From Gammaproteobacteria bacterium (GTDB lineage: Bacteria > Pseudomonadota > Gammaproteobacteria > JAJFKG01), in NCBI GenBank assembly GCA_021773335.1, contig JAJFKG010000005.1:124001-188000 (forward strand): a stretch of DNA of 64,000 nt, in the 5' to 3' direction. Of this stretch, positions 19,071-29,093 are shown in pieces. Numbering within the stretch: position 1 is the first letter of the stretch; every line of letters starts with the position of its first letter. The notes beneath the pieces are model-generated. The model was not told the DNA's origin. It made no database searches and was given only the letters and a program-made list of their open reading frames with translations. Made by a program: the position numbers and the translations under genes.

Positions 19071-19499
19071 ATGCAAATGATTCGTACTTCAGATCAGGAT
19101 TTCAATCAAGGTTTTACGTTGATCGAACTGATGGTCGTGGTCGTTATTTTAGGTATTGTTTCAGTGATTGCGATAGGCAGTTATGTGAATTACACCACTG
19201 AGGCAAGACGTGCCGCCGGCAAAGCGATGTTATTAGATTTGGCAGCCAAGATGGAAACCTACTACACTGCGCATAACTCATATGCAGGTGCAACACTTAA
19301 AAAAATTGATATGCCCGCGATGCCTAAAGATGGTTTCTACAAACCTATCATTAAACAGGTCACCGCCACCACCTTTACCATCGAAGTGACACCACAAGGT
19401 AGGCAAGCAGATGCGGACGCCGGTTGTGGTAGTTTGACGTATAACCAACTCGGTGAGAAAGGCGTAACGGGAGCGGATTTGGCAACGGATTGTTGGTAA
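19071..19499 (+). CDS. pilE: Type IV pilin, PilE-like
   Basis: A 142-residue prepilin. A short basic leader ends in Gly14, followed by mature FTLIELMVVVVILGIVSVIA with Glu at mature position 5, as required for PilD cleavage and assembly. The globular part resembles PilE-type minor pilins (EARRAAGKAMLLDLAAKMET, then YYTAHNSYA). It ends with a likely disulfide loop between Cys in DAGCGS and the penultimate Cys. AAGGAAG precedes the ATG. No other pilus genes are in view, so it is an orphan locus with a sigma-54-like promoter. Confidence 0.9.
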   Translation: MQMIRTSDQDFNQGFTLIELMVVVVILGIVSVIAIGSYVNYTTEARRAAGKAMLLDLAAKMETYYTAHNSYAGATLKKIDMPAMPKDGFYKPIIKQVTATTFTIEVTPQGRQADADAGCGSLTYNQLGEKGVTGADLATDCW

Positions 19500-19552
19500 G
19501 GTTTTAAAGTGTCTACAGCGAACTACTTTCCGTGTGCAGCATTGATCCTTGT

Positions 19553-19646
19553 GTAGCCTTGATAAGCCGCGTAGCGGCGCATCAAGGGAAGGTATTAGCA
19601 AACACTGCTCCTTGATGCGCGACTATGTCGCTTATCAAGGCTACGG
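19553..19646. repeat. Family B palindromic repeat
   Basis: GTAGCCTTGATAAGCCGCGT is followed by AGCGGCGCATCAAGG, a spacer, then CCTTGATGCGCGACTATGTC and GCTTATCAAGGCTAC. It lies between the convergent pilin and lspA genes and could terminate both. Confidence 0.85.
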
Positions 19647-19664
19647 CTACAGGTTGGTTGTGAT

Positions 19665-20204
19665 TTACTCTTGGTATTTAGGATAATTACGTGCTTTGCG
19701 TAAGATATCCATCATCAATAACACAGCGCCGATACAGATCGAAGAATCGGCGACATTAAACACCGGCCAACTGAGCAAGCCAACATGCAATTGAATAAAA
19801 TCGACGACATAGCCTAAGGTAAGACGATCCCAAAGATTGCCGAGTGCACCACCGAGAATTAATGTTAAACCAATCGCTAAACGCGTATTGCGGCGCGGCA
19901 AACGGTAAAGCCATAACACAATCATGCCACACACAATCAAGGCAATCGCGCCGAAAACCCATTGTTGCCAACCATTTTGGCTGCTCAAAAAACTAAAGGC
20001 AGCGCCGCGGTTGTGGGCCAACGTTAAATTAAAAAATGGCAGCACCTTAACAGGCTCATACAGGGTTAACATGTGGACCGCAAGCCATTTGCTAGCTTGG
20101 TCGGCGAAAATGATGATGAATGATAGCCATAGCCAAGGTAGGTTGGTCGCTTTGGTTTTTTGCTCGCTTGGAGTGGTATTTTTTGCTGTCATTGTTGTGT
20201 TCAT
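19665..20204 (-). CDS. lspA: Lipoprotein signal peptidase (signal peptidase II)
   Basis: A 179-residue inner-membrane aspartyl protease that removes signal peptides from diacylglyceryl prolipoproteins. Four membrane helices are apparent. Catalytic Asp135 lies in LGYVVDFI and Asp153 in FNVADSS; the conserved AHNRGAAFSFL and GGALGNLWDRL are present. An N-terminal 20-residue polar extension precedes the first helix. It sits downstream of ileS, the usual ileS-lspA order, with 76 bp between them holding a family C repeat. Confidence 0.95.
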   Translation of the reverse strand: MNTTMTAKNTTPSEQKTKATNLPWLWLSFIIIFADQASKWLAVHMLTLYEPVKVLPFFNLTLAHNRGAAFSFLSSQNGWQQWVFGAIALIVCGMIVLWLYRLPRRNTRLAIGLTLILGGALGNLWDRLTLGYVVDFIQLHVGLLSWPVFNVADSSICIGAVLLMMDILRKARNYPKYQE

Positions 20205-20216
20205 AACCTCTCTTTA

Positions 20217-20270
20217 ACGTCCCAGCCCAAAGGGCGTCCCACGTCCCACCTCAAAGGGGTGGACAAGTAT
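20217..20270. repeat. Family C repeats between ileS and lspA
   Basis: Two degenerate family C units (CGTCCCAGCCCAAAGGGCGT; CCCACCTCAAAGGGGTGGAC) lie inside what should be a continuous ileS-lspA operon. Confidence 0.7.
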
Positions 20271-20280
20271 ACATTATTAA

Positions 20281-23103
20281 TTAAGCAAACCTGCGCTGCT
20301 CACCCTGCCCTGCAACATTCTCTACACATCGCGCGCAAATCGTTGGATGCTCTGCGACCGTGCCAATATCAGCACGTCGATGCCAACAGCGTTCACACTT
20401 AGCATTATTTGAAGGTGTGACTTTCACACTTAAGCCATCAACCTCAGTAACCACTGCAGCGGTCGACGCTTGTGCCGTGTCTAATTGTGCACTGGAGGTA
20501 ATCAAAACAAAGCGCAACTCATCACCCAGTACCGCTAATTTATCCGCTAAACTATCATTACAATACAATATCACTTCAGCTTCTAAGCCTGAACCTAACG
20601 CACCAGCCGCTCGTTGTTGTTCGATTTCTTTGTTAACGGCATCACGTACTTGCATGAGCGTTTGCCAATATTCTTGGCCCATCCTCTCACCTTCAGCAAT
20701 TGCTGGCAGGTCATCATACCATGTCGCTAGAAATACCGAATCCTCATGTTCACCAGGCATATATTGCCAAATTTCATCGGCAGTAAAACTCAATACCGGC
20801 GCTAACCAGCGCACCATCGCTTGGATAATATGATACATCGCTGTTTGTGCTGAACGCCGTGCCAAACTGTCTGCCTGCGTCGTGTATTGACGGTCTTTAA
20901 TAATATCAAGGTAAAAACTACCCATATCGATAGAACAAAAATGATGAAGTTTTTGCACCACAATGTGATATTGATATTCATCATAAGCAGCACGGATTTC
21001 ATCTTGAATTAAACGCGCACGGTCGACTGCCCAGCGATCGAGGGCTAGCATATCATGCGCTTTGACTTGGTGTTGATTGGGCTCAAAACCATTTAAGTTC
21101 GCCAACAAAAAGCGTGTCGTATTGCGAATGCGGCGATAAGTATCAGCATTACGTTTAATAATTTCATCCGACCATGCGACTTCACCGCGATAATCAGACG
21201 CCGCCACCCAAAGACGTAAAATATCCACACCAATGGTTTTCGCCGCTTTATCGATTTCGACAATATTACCCAGCGACTTTGACATTTTATGGCCTTTGCT
21301 ATCGACCAAGAAACCATGCGTCAACACACCTTGAAACGGTGCTTTACCAGTCATCGCAATACTGGTTAGCAATGCACTCTGGAACCAACCACGGTGTTGA
21401 TCCGAACCCTCTAAATACAATGCTGCGGGTGGGCCTATTTCGCGTTGTTTAAGCACACAGGTATGACTCACCCCCGAATCAAACCACACATCGAGGATAT
21501 CCATGACTTTTTCGTAAGCATGCGCCTCTTGCCCGATCCATTGGTCTGCGGGCATATCAAACCAACATTCAATGCCTTGTTTTTCGGTTTCTGAGGCAAC
21601 TTTCTCCAACAATACTTCGGTTTGCGGATGCAATTCGCCCGTTTTCTTGTGTACAAACAAGGGAATTGGCACACCCCACTCGCGCTGACGTGAAATACAC
21701 CAATCTGGGCGTTGTGACACCATTGCTTCAATGCGATTTTGTCCCCACACCGGTGTCCATTTCACATCGTTAACTGTCGCTAACGCTTGTTCACGCAAAC
21801 CTTGTTTATCCATACTGATAAACCACTGCGGTGTCGCACGAAAGATCAAAGGCGTTTTATGCCGCCAGCAATGTGGGTAACTGTGTTGTAAAGTTTCCAC
21901 ATGACGCAAAACACCTTTGGTTTTAAGTAACTCGATGACATCAGTGTCAACTTTCAAGACATGTTTGCCGGCAAAAAACTGGGTTTTCTCGTCGAAACAG
22001 CCATTGCCTAAGACATGATGCGTGACTGGCAAATCATAGCGCGCCGCTAAATGATAATCATCGACACCATGTGCCGGTGCAGTATGCACAAGTCCTGTGC
22101 CTGTCTCGGTGGTAACGTGTTCACCAAGTACGATTGGCACTTGGCGCTCATGGAATGGATGTTGAAGTTTCAAGCCCTCGAGTTTATTGCCATGACAATA
22201 GGCCATGACATGATAATTCTCGATGCCATAACGCGCCATCACGTCTTTAAGTAAGCTGTCGGCAAGTAACAAATATTCGGCGTGACCGTCTTTTTCGCAA
22301 TGCGCAATGACATAATCCAGCGTTGGATTGACAGCCACAGCTTGGTTAGCTGGCAGTGTCCACGGCGTAGTCGTCCAAATCACAGCTGAAACTTGCGCAG
22401 GTTCATGCGCATCCGGGGTATGTTTGCAAGATGCCCACAAAGCCGGCACATCTAAAATATCAAAACGCACATCGATCGACGCTGATTGTTTATCTTTGTA
22501 TTCAACTTCGGCTTCCGCTAAGGCTGAACCACACGCTGTACACCAATGCACGGGTTTATAGCCTTTCATCAAATGGCCATTTTTGATGATCTTAGCTAAT
22601 GAACGAATAATATTAGCTTCATAACGGTAATTCATCGTCAAATAAGGGTTAAACCAATCCCCTAACACGCCTAAGCGCATAAAATCGTTGCGCTGTTGGT
22701 CGATTTGTTTCGTCGCATAATCACGACAAGCTTGACGAAATTCTTTGGCATTGACTTTAGCGCCAACTTTGCCGACTTTTTTCTCAACATTGATTTCGAT
22801 CGGTAAGCCATGGCAATCCCAGCCTGGCACATACGGTGAATCAAAACCACTGAGCGTTTTCGATTTTATGACAATATCTTTTAGAACTTTGTTGATCGCA
22901 TGCCCGACGTGCAAAATGCCATTGGCATATGGGGGCCCATCATGCAAAACAAAACGTGGCTGACCCTGGCGTTGTTCGCGAATGCGTTGATACAGATTCA
23001 TCTCTTGCCATTTGCTGAGCATTTGCGGCTCACGTTGGGCGAGGTTTGCCTTCATGGGGAAAGCAGTTTGAGGTAGATTTAACGTGTTTTTATAGTCACT
23101 CAT
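20281..23103 (-). CDS. ileS: Isoleucyl-tRNA synthetase
   Basis: A 940-residue class I synthetase charging tRNA-Ile. The HIGH motif is HVGH at residues 65-68 in PPYANGILHVGHAINKVLKD, the CP1 editing domain lies at about 200-400 (WTTTPWTLPANQAV), and KMSKSLGN is near residue 605. The C-terminal zinc finger is CERCWHRRADIG followed by CARC. Length and order match E. coli IleS (938). It is part of the ribF-ileS-lspA order on the minus strand, 150 bp after ribF. Confidence 0.98.
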   Translation of the reverse strand: MSDYKNTLNLPQTAFPMKANLAQREPQMLSKWQEMNLYQRIREQRQGQPRFVLHDGPPYANGILHVGHAINKVLKDIVIKSKTLSGFDSPYVPGWDCHGLPIEINVEKKVGKVGAKVNAKEFRQACRDYATKQIDQQRNDFMRLGVLGDWFNPYLTMNYRYEANIIRSLAKIIKNGHLMKGYKPVHWCTACGSALAEAEVEYKDKQSASIDVRFDILDVPALWASCKHTPDAHEPAQVSAVIWTTTPWTLPANQAVAVNPTLDYVIAHCEKDGHAEYLLLADSLLKDVMARYGIENYHVMAYCHGNKLEGLKLQHPFHERQVPIVLGEHVTTETGTGLVHTAPAHGVDDYHLAARYDLPVTHHVLGNGCFDEKTQFFAGKHVLKVDTDVIELLKTKGVLRHVETLQHSYPHCWRHKTPLIFRATPQWFISMDKQGLREQALATVNDVKWTPVWGQNRIEAMVSQRPDWCISRQREWGVPIPLFVHKKTGELHPQTEVLLEKVASETEKQGIECWFDMPADQWIGQEAHAYEKVMDILDVWFDSGVSHTCVLKQREIGPPAALYLEGSDQHRGWFQSALLTSIAMTGKAPFQGVLTHGFLVDSKGHKMSKSLGNIVEIDKAAKTIGVDILRLWVAASDYRGEVAWSDEIIKRNADTYRRIRNTTRFLLANLNGFEPNQHQVKAHDMLALDRWAVDRARLIQDEIRAAYDEYQYHIVVQKLHHFCSIDMGSFYLDIIKDRQYTTQADSLARRSAQTAMYHIIQAMVRWLAPVLSFTADEIWQYMPGEHEDSVFLATWYDDLPAIAEGERMGQEYWQTLMQVRDAVNKEIEQQRAAGALGSGLEAEVILYCNDSLADKLAVLGDELRFVLITSSAQLDTAQASTAAVVTEVDGLSVKVTPSNNAKCERCWHRRADIGTVAEHPTICARCVENVAGQGEQRRFA

Positions 23104-23253
23104 TTTTTATGGTCACTCATTAAGGCCGCTCAAGATGGTCATTGGTGTTACGTTTATTGTCGGGCACGAAGGCGCTTCAAGCTGGGCGACAAGATACCCC
23201 AAAGCGCTGAAAAAGTACAATTTTGTGCGGGAGGGCTAGCAAGACAGACAAAA

Positions 23254-24195
23254 CTATTGCCCAAAAAATGTCCTGGCCTGCTGCGCATCTTTAAAGATTT
23301 GCGCTTTGAGTAAATCAAAAGAATCAAAACGCTTTTCATCGCGCAACTTCATCACAAATTCAACTTCGATATAACGCCCATAAATATCCTGATCGAAATC
23401 GAATATATGCACCTCAAGCAAACTACGGGTGCCATCGACAGTCGGGCGTTTGCCGACATTAGCGACGCCATACAGGGGTTCCACTGCTAAGCCATGCACT
23501 GTCACCGCATATACCCCAAGCACTGGCGTCACATGACGATGCAAATAAATATTTGCCGTCGGAAAGCCAATCAGACGCCCACGCTTATCACCATGCGTCA
23601 CACGTCCACACATACTATAAGGACGGCCAAGCAAACGTTTAGCCAGGTCCAAATCACCAGTCTCTAAGGCATAGCGAATACGCGTGCTACTCACGCGCTC
23701 ATCTTGTTGATTGACTGTGTGCATGCTCGCAACAGTAAAGCCATAGCGCTCTCCTAATTGGGTCAACAAACCAAAATCACCTACACGGTCTTTGCCAAAA
23801 TGAAAATCATCACCGACGACTAAGTATTTCACCGCTAAGCCATCAACTAAAATATGCTGGATAAATGCTTGTGGTGTCAATGCCGCTAAGCTAGCATCAA
23901 AATGCAAACATAAAACATTATCGATGGCACTCTCACGTAAGACTAGAAGTTTTTCACGCAAACGCGTTAAGCGCGCCGGCGCTGTCTTGCCATGGAAAAA
24001 CTCTAAGGGTTGCGGTTCAAAGACAATTAATGTCGCTGGTAAATTCATGCTTGCCGCTTGCGCGGCGACTTGTTCGATCACTGCTTGATGGCCCAAGTGC
24101 AAGCCATCAAAATTACCGATGGTAGCGACACAAGCACGCTGCTGTGGCTTGATATTATGTAAGCCGCGAATGAGCTGTAACTTGTGTGTAGACAT
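23254..24195 (-). CDS. ribF: Bifunctional riboflavin kinase / FAD synthetase
   Basis: A 313-residue enzyme making FMN and then FAD. The N-terminal nucleotidyltransferase domain has GNFDGLHLGHQAVI (HxGH motif) and VVGDDFHFGKDRVG; the C-terminal kinase domain has GRVTHGDKRGRLIGFPTANI and the catalytic-loop GVANVGKRPTV. I take the ATG at 24195, preceded by AGGTG; the frame to 24222 adds nine residues and would overlap murJ. The murJ stop lies 5 bp upstream, so the two genes are almost certainly co-transcribed. Confidence 0.95.
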   Translation of the reverse strand: MSTHKLQLIRGLHNIKPQQRACVATIGNFDGLHLGHQAVIEQVAAQAASMNLPATLIVFEPQPLEFFHGKTAPARLTRLREKLLVLRESAIDNVLCLHFDASLAALTPQAFIQHILVDGLAVKYLVVGDDFHFGKDRVGDFGLLTQLGERYGFTVASMHTVNQQDERVSSTRIRYALETGDLDLAKRLLGRPYSMCGRVTHGDKRGRLIGFPTANIYLHRHVTPVLGVYAVTVHGLAVEPLYGVANVGKRPTVDGTRSLLEVHIFDFDQDIYGRYIEVEFVMKLRDEKRFDSFDLLKAQIFKDAQQARTFFGQ

Positions 24196-24200
24196 TATGA

Positions 24201-25856
24201 TTACACCTGCCGCAATTGCCATTTAAAGCCACACGCCCACAAGCTTGCAAAATAGGCAGCAACCGCCATCGTCACTAACAGTGCTAAATGCCCTGCACGC
24301 TGCCACCAACTCCATTCTAACCATTGGTAGAGATTGCCACTAAACCACACTAACAGCATTGCCATCACTGCATTGGCCAGCACTAAGCGCATTAAAAACT
24401 TCAACCAACCGGGACTTGGTTTATAGATGCCCCGCCGACATAATAGCCACCAGAGCAGGCCCGCATTCAACACGCCAGCGATCGTCGTCGCTAAGGCTAA
24501 GCCCGCATGCGCCAGTGGCACGATTAAAGCTGCATTCAAACACATATTTGTCACCATCGCGATGGCTGCGACTTTTACCGGGGTTTTAATATTTTGGCGT
24601 GCATAAAACCCAGACGCCAACACTTTAATGAGCATAAAACCGGGCACGCCAAAGGCAAATGCCATGAGGCTTTGACGCGTCATCATGACATCGTCAGCAT
24701 TGAAATGCCCGTGTTGAAAAATCGTCGCGAGCAATGGCCCAGACAAAATAAATAAACCCACTGCCGAGGGTACGCCAATGATTAAAATGCCTTGCAACGC
24801 CCAATCCAACGCATATGAGTATGCAGGGCTATCTTGATCGGCAAACTTGCGTGACAAATGTGGCAGAATCACCGTCGCGATCGCGACGCCAAAGACACCT
24901 AAAGGAAAAGTCATTAAACGATCAGAATAATATAGCCATGATACGCTGCCGACTTTAAGAAATGAGGCAAATATTGTATCCAATAACAAATTGATTTGCG
25001 CAACAGATACGCCAAACAAGGCAGGTACCATGAGTTTTAACACGCGCCGCACGCCGGGGTCGCGTAACGTCGGCCATGGGCGTGTCGGCAATAAGTGTAA
25101 ACGCTTTAAAAACGGTAACTGAAAAAGAAGCTGGACAACCCCCGCAATTAATACGCCCCAAGCTAAAGCATAAATCGGTTTTGCCGTGTATGGTGATAGC
25201 CATAGCGCCGTGGCGATCAAAGAGACGTTAAGCAACACAGGCGTAAAGGCAGGGATGCCAAAACGCCCATAAGTATTCATCACTGCACCGGCAAATGCAG
25301 TGAGTGAAATTAATAACAAGTATGGAAAGGTGATGCGCAACATATGTGTAGCTAAGGTATAACGCGTGGAGTCATCACCAAAGCCCGGCGCAAAAATGCG
25401 TACTAGTACGGGGGCTATTAAAATTGCCACAATCGATACTGCCAATAACACCATGCCGAGAGTACCAAACATATGATTGACAAATGCGCGAATGTCTTTT
25501 TCATCGCGGGTTTGACGGTATTCAGATAGCACCGGCACAAAGGCTTGTGAAAATGCGCCTTCGGCAAACAGGCGACGCATAAAGTTAGGGATTTTAAAAG
25601 CGACGATAAAGGCATCGACACCGGCGGTAGCACCAAAAAGATACGCAATGATCATTTCACGTGCGAAACCCAGAATGCGTGAAAGCATTGTCATGGCAGA
25701 GACTAAGCCGGTGGACTTGAAAAGTCTGCGCACGCCATCGCTGTGTTGGGTGGCGTTTTTTGTTTGATCGATATTTTCTAACGGGTCGACATTGCTTGGC
25801 TGGGCCGAACCTTCCGCCAATGTTGATGTGTTTGCTTGTGTGTCGTTTGGCTTCAT
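24201..25856 (-). CDS. murJ: Lipid II flippase MurJ
   Basis: A 551-residue MOP-superfamily membrane protein that flips lipid II for peptidoglycan synthesis. After a polar N-terminal extension of about 45 residues comes the typical FKSTGLVSAMTMLSRILGFA, REMIIAYLFGATAGVDAF and IPNFMRRLFAEGAFSQAFVP. About 14 helices are present. The ATG at 25856 has AGGG nine bases upstream; the longer start at 25877 is not needed. The extension is longer than in E. coli MurJ (511 residues total). The gene heads the murJ-ribF pair, beside a complex hairpin element. Confidence 0.95.
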   Translation of the reverse strand: MKPNDTQANTSTLAEGSAQPSNVDPLENIDQTKNATQHSDGVRRLFKSTGLVSAMTMLSRILGFAREMIIAYLFGATAGVDAFIVAFKIPNFMRRLFAEGAFSQAFVPVLSEYRQTRDEKDIRAFVNHMFGTLGMVLLAVSIVAILIAPVLVRIFAPGFGDDSTRYTLATHMLRITFPYLLLISLTAFAGAVMNTYGRFGIPAFTPVLLNVSLIATALWLSPYTAKPIYALAWGVLIAGVVQLLFQLPFLKRLHLLPTRPWPTLRDPGVRRVLKLMVPALFGVSVAQINLLLDTIFASFLKVGSVSWLYYSDRLMTFPLGVFGVAIATVILPHLSRKFADQDSPAYSYALDWALQGILIIGVPSAVGLFILSGPLLATIFQHGHFNADDVMMTRQSLMAFAFGVPGFMLIKVLASGFYARQNIKTPVKVAAIAMVTNMCLNAALIVPLAHAGLALATTIAGVLNAGLLWWLLCRRGIYKPSPGWLKFLMRLVLANAVMAMLLVWFSGNLYQWLEWSWWQRAGHLALLVTMAVAAYFASLWACGFKWQLRQV

Positions 25857-25891
25857 AGCGTAGCCCTGTTGAGCCACGTCACCCCGTGCGT

Positions 25892-26070
25892 TCCCGTATC
25901 AAGTACGGGACATGGACACCGGGGTCCAGAGGCATATGTGGCGCGAGCGTAGCGAGCAACCTCTGTCGGATGTGCAGCATCCGACTTAAGGGCGATGAAA
26001 CATCGCCCTTCAAGGAACGCCACCTGTGGTGGCGACTGGTATGCCTCTGGATTCCGCATCAAGTGCGGAA
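25892..26070. repeat. Composite element of five small hairpins
   Basis: Consecutive short palindromes lie at 25892-25910 (TCCCGTATCAAGTACGGGA), 25966-25984 (TCGGATGTGCAGCATCCGA), 25988-26010 (AAGGGCGATG and its complement), 26018-26034 (CGCCACC-TGT-GGTGGCG) and 26052-26070 (TTCCGCATCAAGTGCGGAA). An outer pair, CCAGAGGCAT at 25926-25935 and ATGCCTCTGG at 26041-26050, encloses the middle three. It is present once here and unrelated to families A-C. It is probably a non-autonomous mobile palindrome between murJ and rpsT. Confidence 0.75.
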
Positions 26071-26325
26071 TGACGTTGGTTGGCACCAAGCACCAAAAAA
26101 CGTTTAAGTCCCTCAGCTCAATATTGAGATTTAGCATACCCTTTTCTAGACTCCATCATCATGACTCACACAAAAACGCCGATTTTAGCGCAGGCCAGAC
26201 AAATAAGCACTTGAATCTTGCCAAGATTGGCTCAGATTGATTGACATCAGGGGCTTTTCACGGCATATTTGGCGACCAATAATTTCAATGAATCGTATAT
26301 TTTTTAAACACACTGGAGAACAACA

Positions 26326-26592
26326 TTGGCTAATTCACCACAAGCACGTAAGCGTGCTCGTCAGGGCGAAGCCCGCCGCCAACGCAAAGCCGGCGCTCGC
26401 TCTATGTTTCGTACTTATATTAAGAAAGTTATTTACGCTGTTGAAGCTGGCGATAAGAAGGCAGCAGAAGACGCGTATAAAGCTGCAATCCCCGTTATCG
26501 ACGCCGCAGCTAGCAAAGGCTTAATCCACAAAAATAAAGCTGCCCGCCATAAAAGTCGCCTGCACAAACACGTCAAAACAATGGCGGCGTAA
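26326..26592 (+). CDS. rpsT: 30S ribosomal protein S20, TTG start
   Basis: An 88-residue basic protein binding 16S rRNA. The sequence ANSPQARKRARQGEARRQRK is typical, as is the C-terminal AARHKSRLHKHVKTMAA. The only start consistent with homology is TTG at 26326-26328, preceded by CTGGAGAACAACA. E. coli rpsT also starts with UUG, where the weak codon is part of autogenous control, so the feature appears conserved. It diverges from murJ, as in E. coli (rpsT beside murJ/ribF). Confidence 0.96.
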   Translation: MANSPQARKRARQGEARRQRKAGARSMFRTYIKKVIYAVEAGDKKAAEDAYKAAIPVIDAAASKGLIHKNKAARHKSRLHKHVKTMAA

Positions 26593-26628
26593 CAGCCTCA
26601 CTTTTCTAAGTTTCTTCTTTTTTGAAAA

Positions 26629-26800
26629 CCTTGATGCGCCCCGTCGGGGCTTATCAAGGCTACACAATCCTGTAGCCCGGATAAACACCGAAAGGTGCGC
26701 ATCAAGGAGCGGCGCTTGCTAATACATTCCCTTGATGCGCACGCAAGCGTGCTTATCAAGGCTACATCTGGGCTTGACGCAAAGACAGTAGTCTACCAGT
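26629..26800. repeat. Family B and A/B hybrid repeats with tag
   Basis: A compact family B hairpin (26629-26662) lies directly after rpsT and may terminate it. It is followed by a hybrid that opens as family A (GTAGCCCGGATAA) but continues as family B, closing with GCTTATCAAGGCTAC and CTGGGCTTGACGCAAAGACA. The hybrid suggests recombination between families. Confidence 0.8.
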
Positions 26801-26824
26801 GTGACAAGGTTTGTAGCACTAGGC

Positions 26825-27628
26825 TTAGCCCGTAAAATCAGGCACAATACTCAGGTCCGGTAATCTATTCGCAATTTTAACAGTCGTCTCATCATCATTT
26901 GTAAATTGCCAACCACCTGCACCAATGCTTAACCTCCCAGACACCAATCCACGCATGACATGGCCAACACACTCATCACGTTCATTGTGATTCAATGTAT
27001 CAATTTCCCCTGGGCTCAAACCCTCCCCGTCGGATAGACTACGCTTATCCCACTCCGCTGTTTTGGGCCAACCTCTATCTATCTTTCTACTAGATTGGGA
27101 AACATACATCGCACCATGACCTGCCGCAGCGTACGTCTCAGCAGACATTTTGGATTTATTTACCTGTTCGACATCCAGTCCTGCATCATATGCATCATAC
27201 ACAACCTTAAAGTTTGCATGCTCCCACAATGCGCTATTAACCGCATTACGTAAAGAGGAAAGATTTGATGTAACAGTTGCTGACTGTAAACCTTCACGCA
27301 CGTTATTAATCGCCAACAATAACCCTTTATAGCTAAGCGCTTCTTCAGCTTCACCAGCAATGTCGCTGATCTCAACACCAGCCCCGACAGCCTCTTTATC
27401 AGTGGCTTGCTTACCGAAGATAACGAGAAGTTCGCGGGCTTGCTCATGTGAATTATGGGCAAAATAACTTGATACTGATTTTGTCATAGTATCCCACCAG
27501 CTTGCTGACCACTCAGCATCAGAAATTCGTGTGTCATTTTCATTTAGGTAAGTAGTCGCAGCATCAACAATTGCGCCTGTCAGCGCTTCATTTAGCGCCC
27601 GTCGTGTAGCATACGTTTGTGCAGCCAT
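26825..27628 (-). CDS. Unknown protein, possible effector or phage-like protein
   Basis: A 267-residue soluble protein I do not recognise. There is no signal peptide or membrane helix. The N-terminal 160 residues look helical (RRALNEALTGAIVDAATTYL; SSLRNAVNSALWEHANFKVV). The C-terminal part is more polar, with Gly, Asp and Trp. The ATG at 27628 follows GGAGAAATACT; the upstream extension to 27706 lacks a ribosome site. It is flanked on both sides by family A and B repeat clusters, standing alone between rpsT and obgE, a place where accessory genes may insert. Confidence 0.65.
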   Translation of the reverse strand: MAAQTYATRRALNEALTGAIVDAATTYLNENDTRISDAEWSASWWDTMTKSVSSYFAHNSHEQARELLVIFGKQATDKEAVGAGVEISDIAGEAEEALSYKGLLLAINNVREGLQSATVTSNLSSLRNAVNSALWEHANFKVVYDAYDAGLDVEQVNKSKMSAETYAAAGHGAMYVSQSSRKIDRGWPKTAEWDKRSLSDGEGLSPGEIDTLNHNERDECVGHVMRGLVSGRLSIGAGGWQFTNDDETTVKIANRLPDLSIVPDFTG

Positions 27629-27733
27629 AGTATTTCTCCAATATTCATTGTCTTTGTTTAATATCGCGCGATAACATTCGCCATCAAGTTCCGTCGTGTT
27701 GCGCACTTAACATCAAATCAACTACTGCTGTAG

Positions 27734-27960
27734 CTTTGATGAGCCCCTCTGGGGACAGCATTAGACAACACATTCCCTTGATGCGCGCTATGCGCTTATC
27801 AAGGCTACATTAGCATTTGTTCATACGTAAGCCGTAGCCCGGATAAGCGCGGCACGCGCGTCATCCGGGGAGGGTGTTTGCCATTGCTGTTCCCGGATGA
27901 CGTTGCTGCGCAACTTATCCGGGCTACATCTGGGCTTGACGCAAAGACAGCAGTCTACAC
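27734..27960. repeat. Family B, family A and tag in series
   Basis: A family B palindrome (27734-27807) is followed by a full family A palindrome (27834-27928), then the tag CATCTGGGCTTGACGCAAAG-ACAGCAGTCTAC. This accounts for most of the 393-bp gap between the unknown gene and obgE. Confidence 0.85.
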
Positions 27961-28021
27961 AAGAATCAAAGCTAATTTATAGCGTTATTCGTTGGGATCC
28001 GTCAGCTCAGAATGACAAAAA

Positions 28022-29038
<1,017 letters not shown>

Positions 29039-29048
29039 CTAATCCTAC

Positions 29049-29076
29049 AAAAAAGGGCCCGATGGGCCCTTTTTAT
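29049..29076 (-). terminator. Terminator between rpmA and obgE
   Basis: AAAAAGGGCCC-ATC-GGGCCCTTTTTT on the minus strand is a GC-rich stem with a U tract, 18 bp after the rpmA stop and 20 bp before the obgE start. It could attenuate obgE expression. Confidence 0.9.
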
Positions 29077-29093
29077 TACTCAACGCAGTGCTA

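Noticed and set aside
25886-26137. Frames across the five-hairpin element
   Set aside because: They only translate palindromic DNA and lack ribosome sites.
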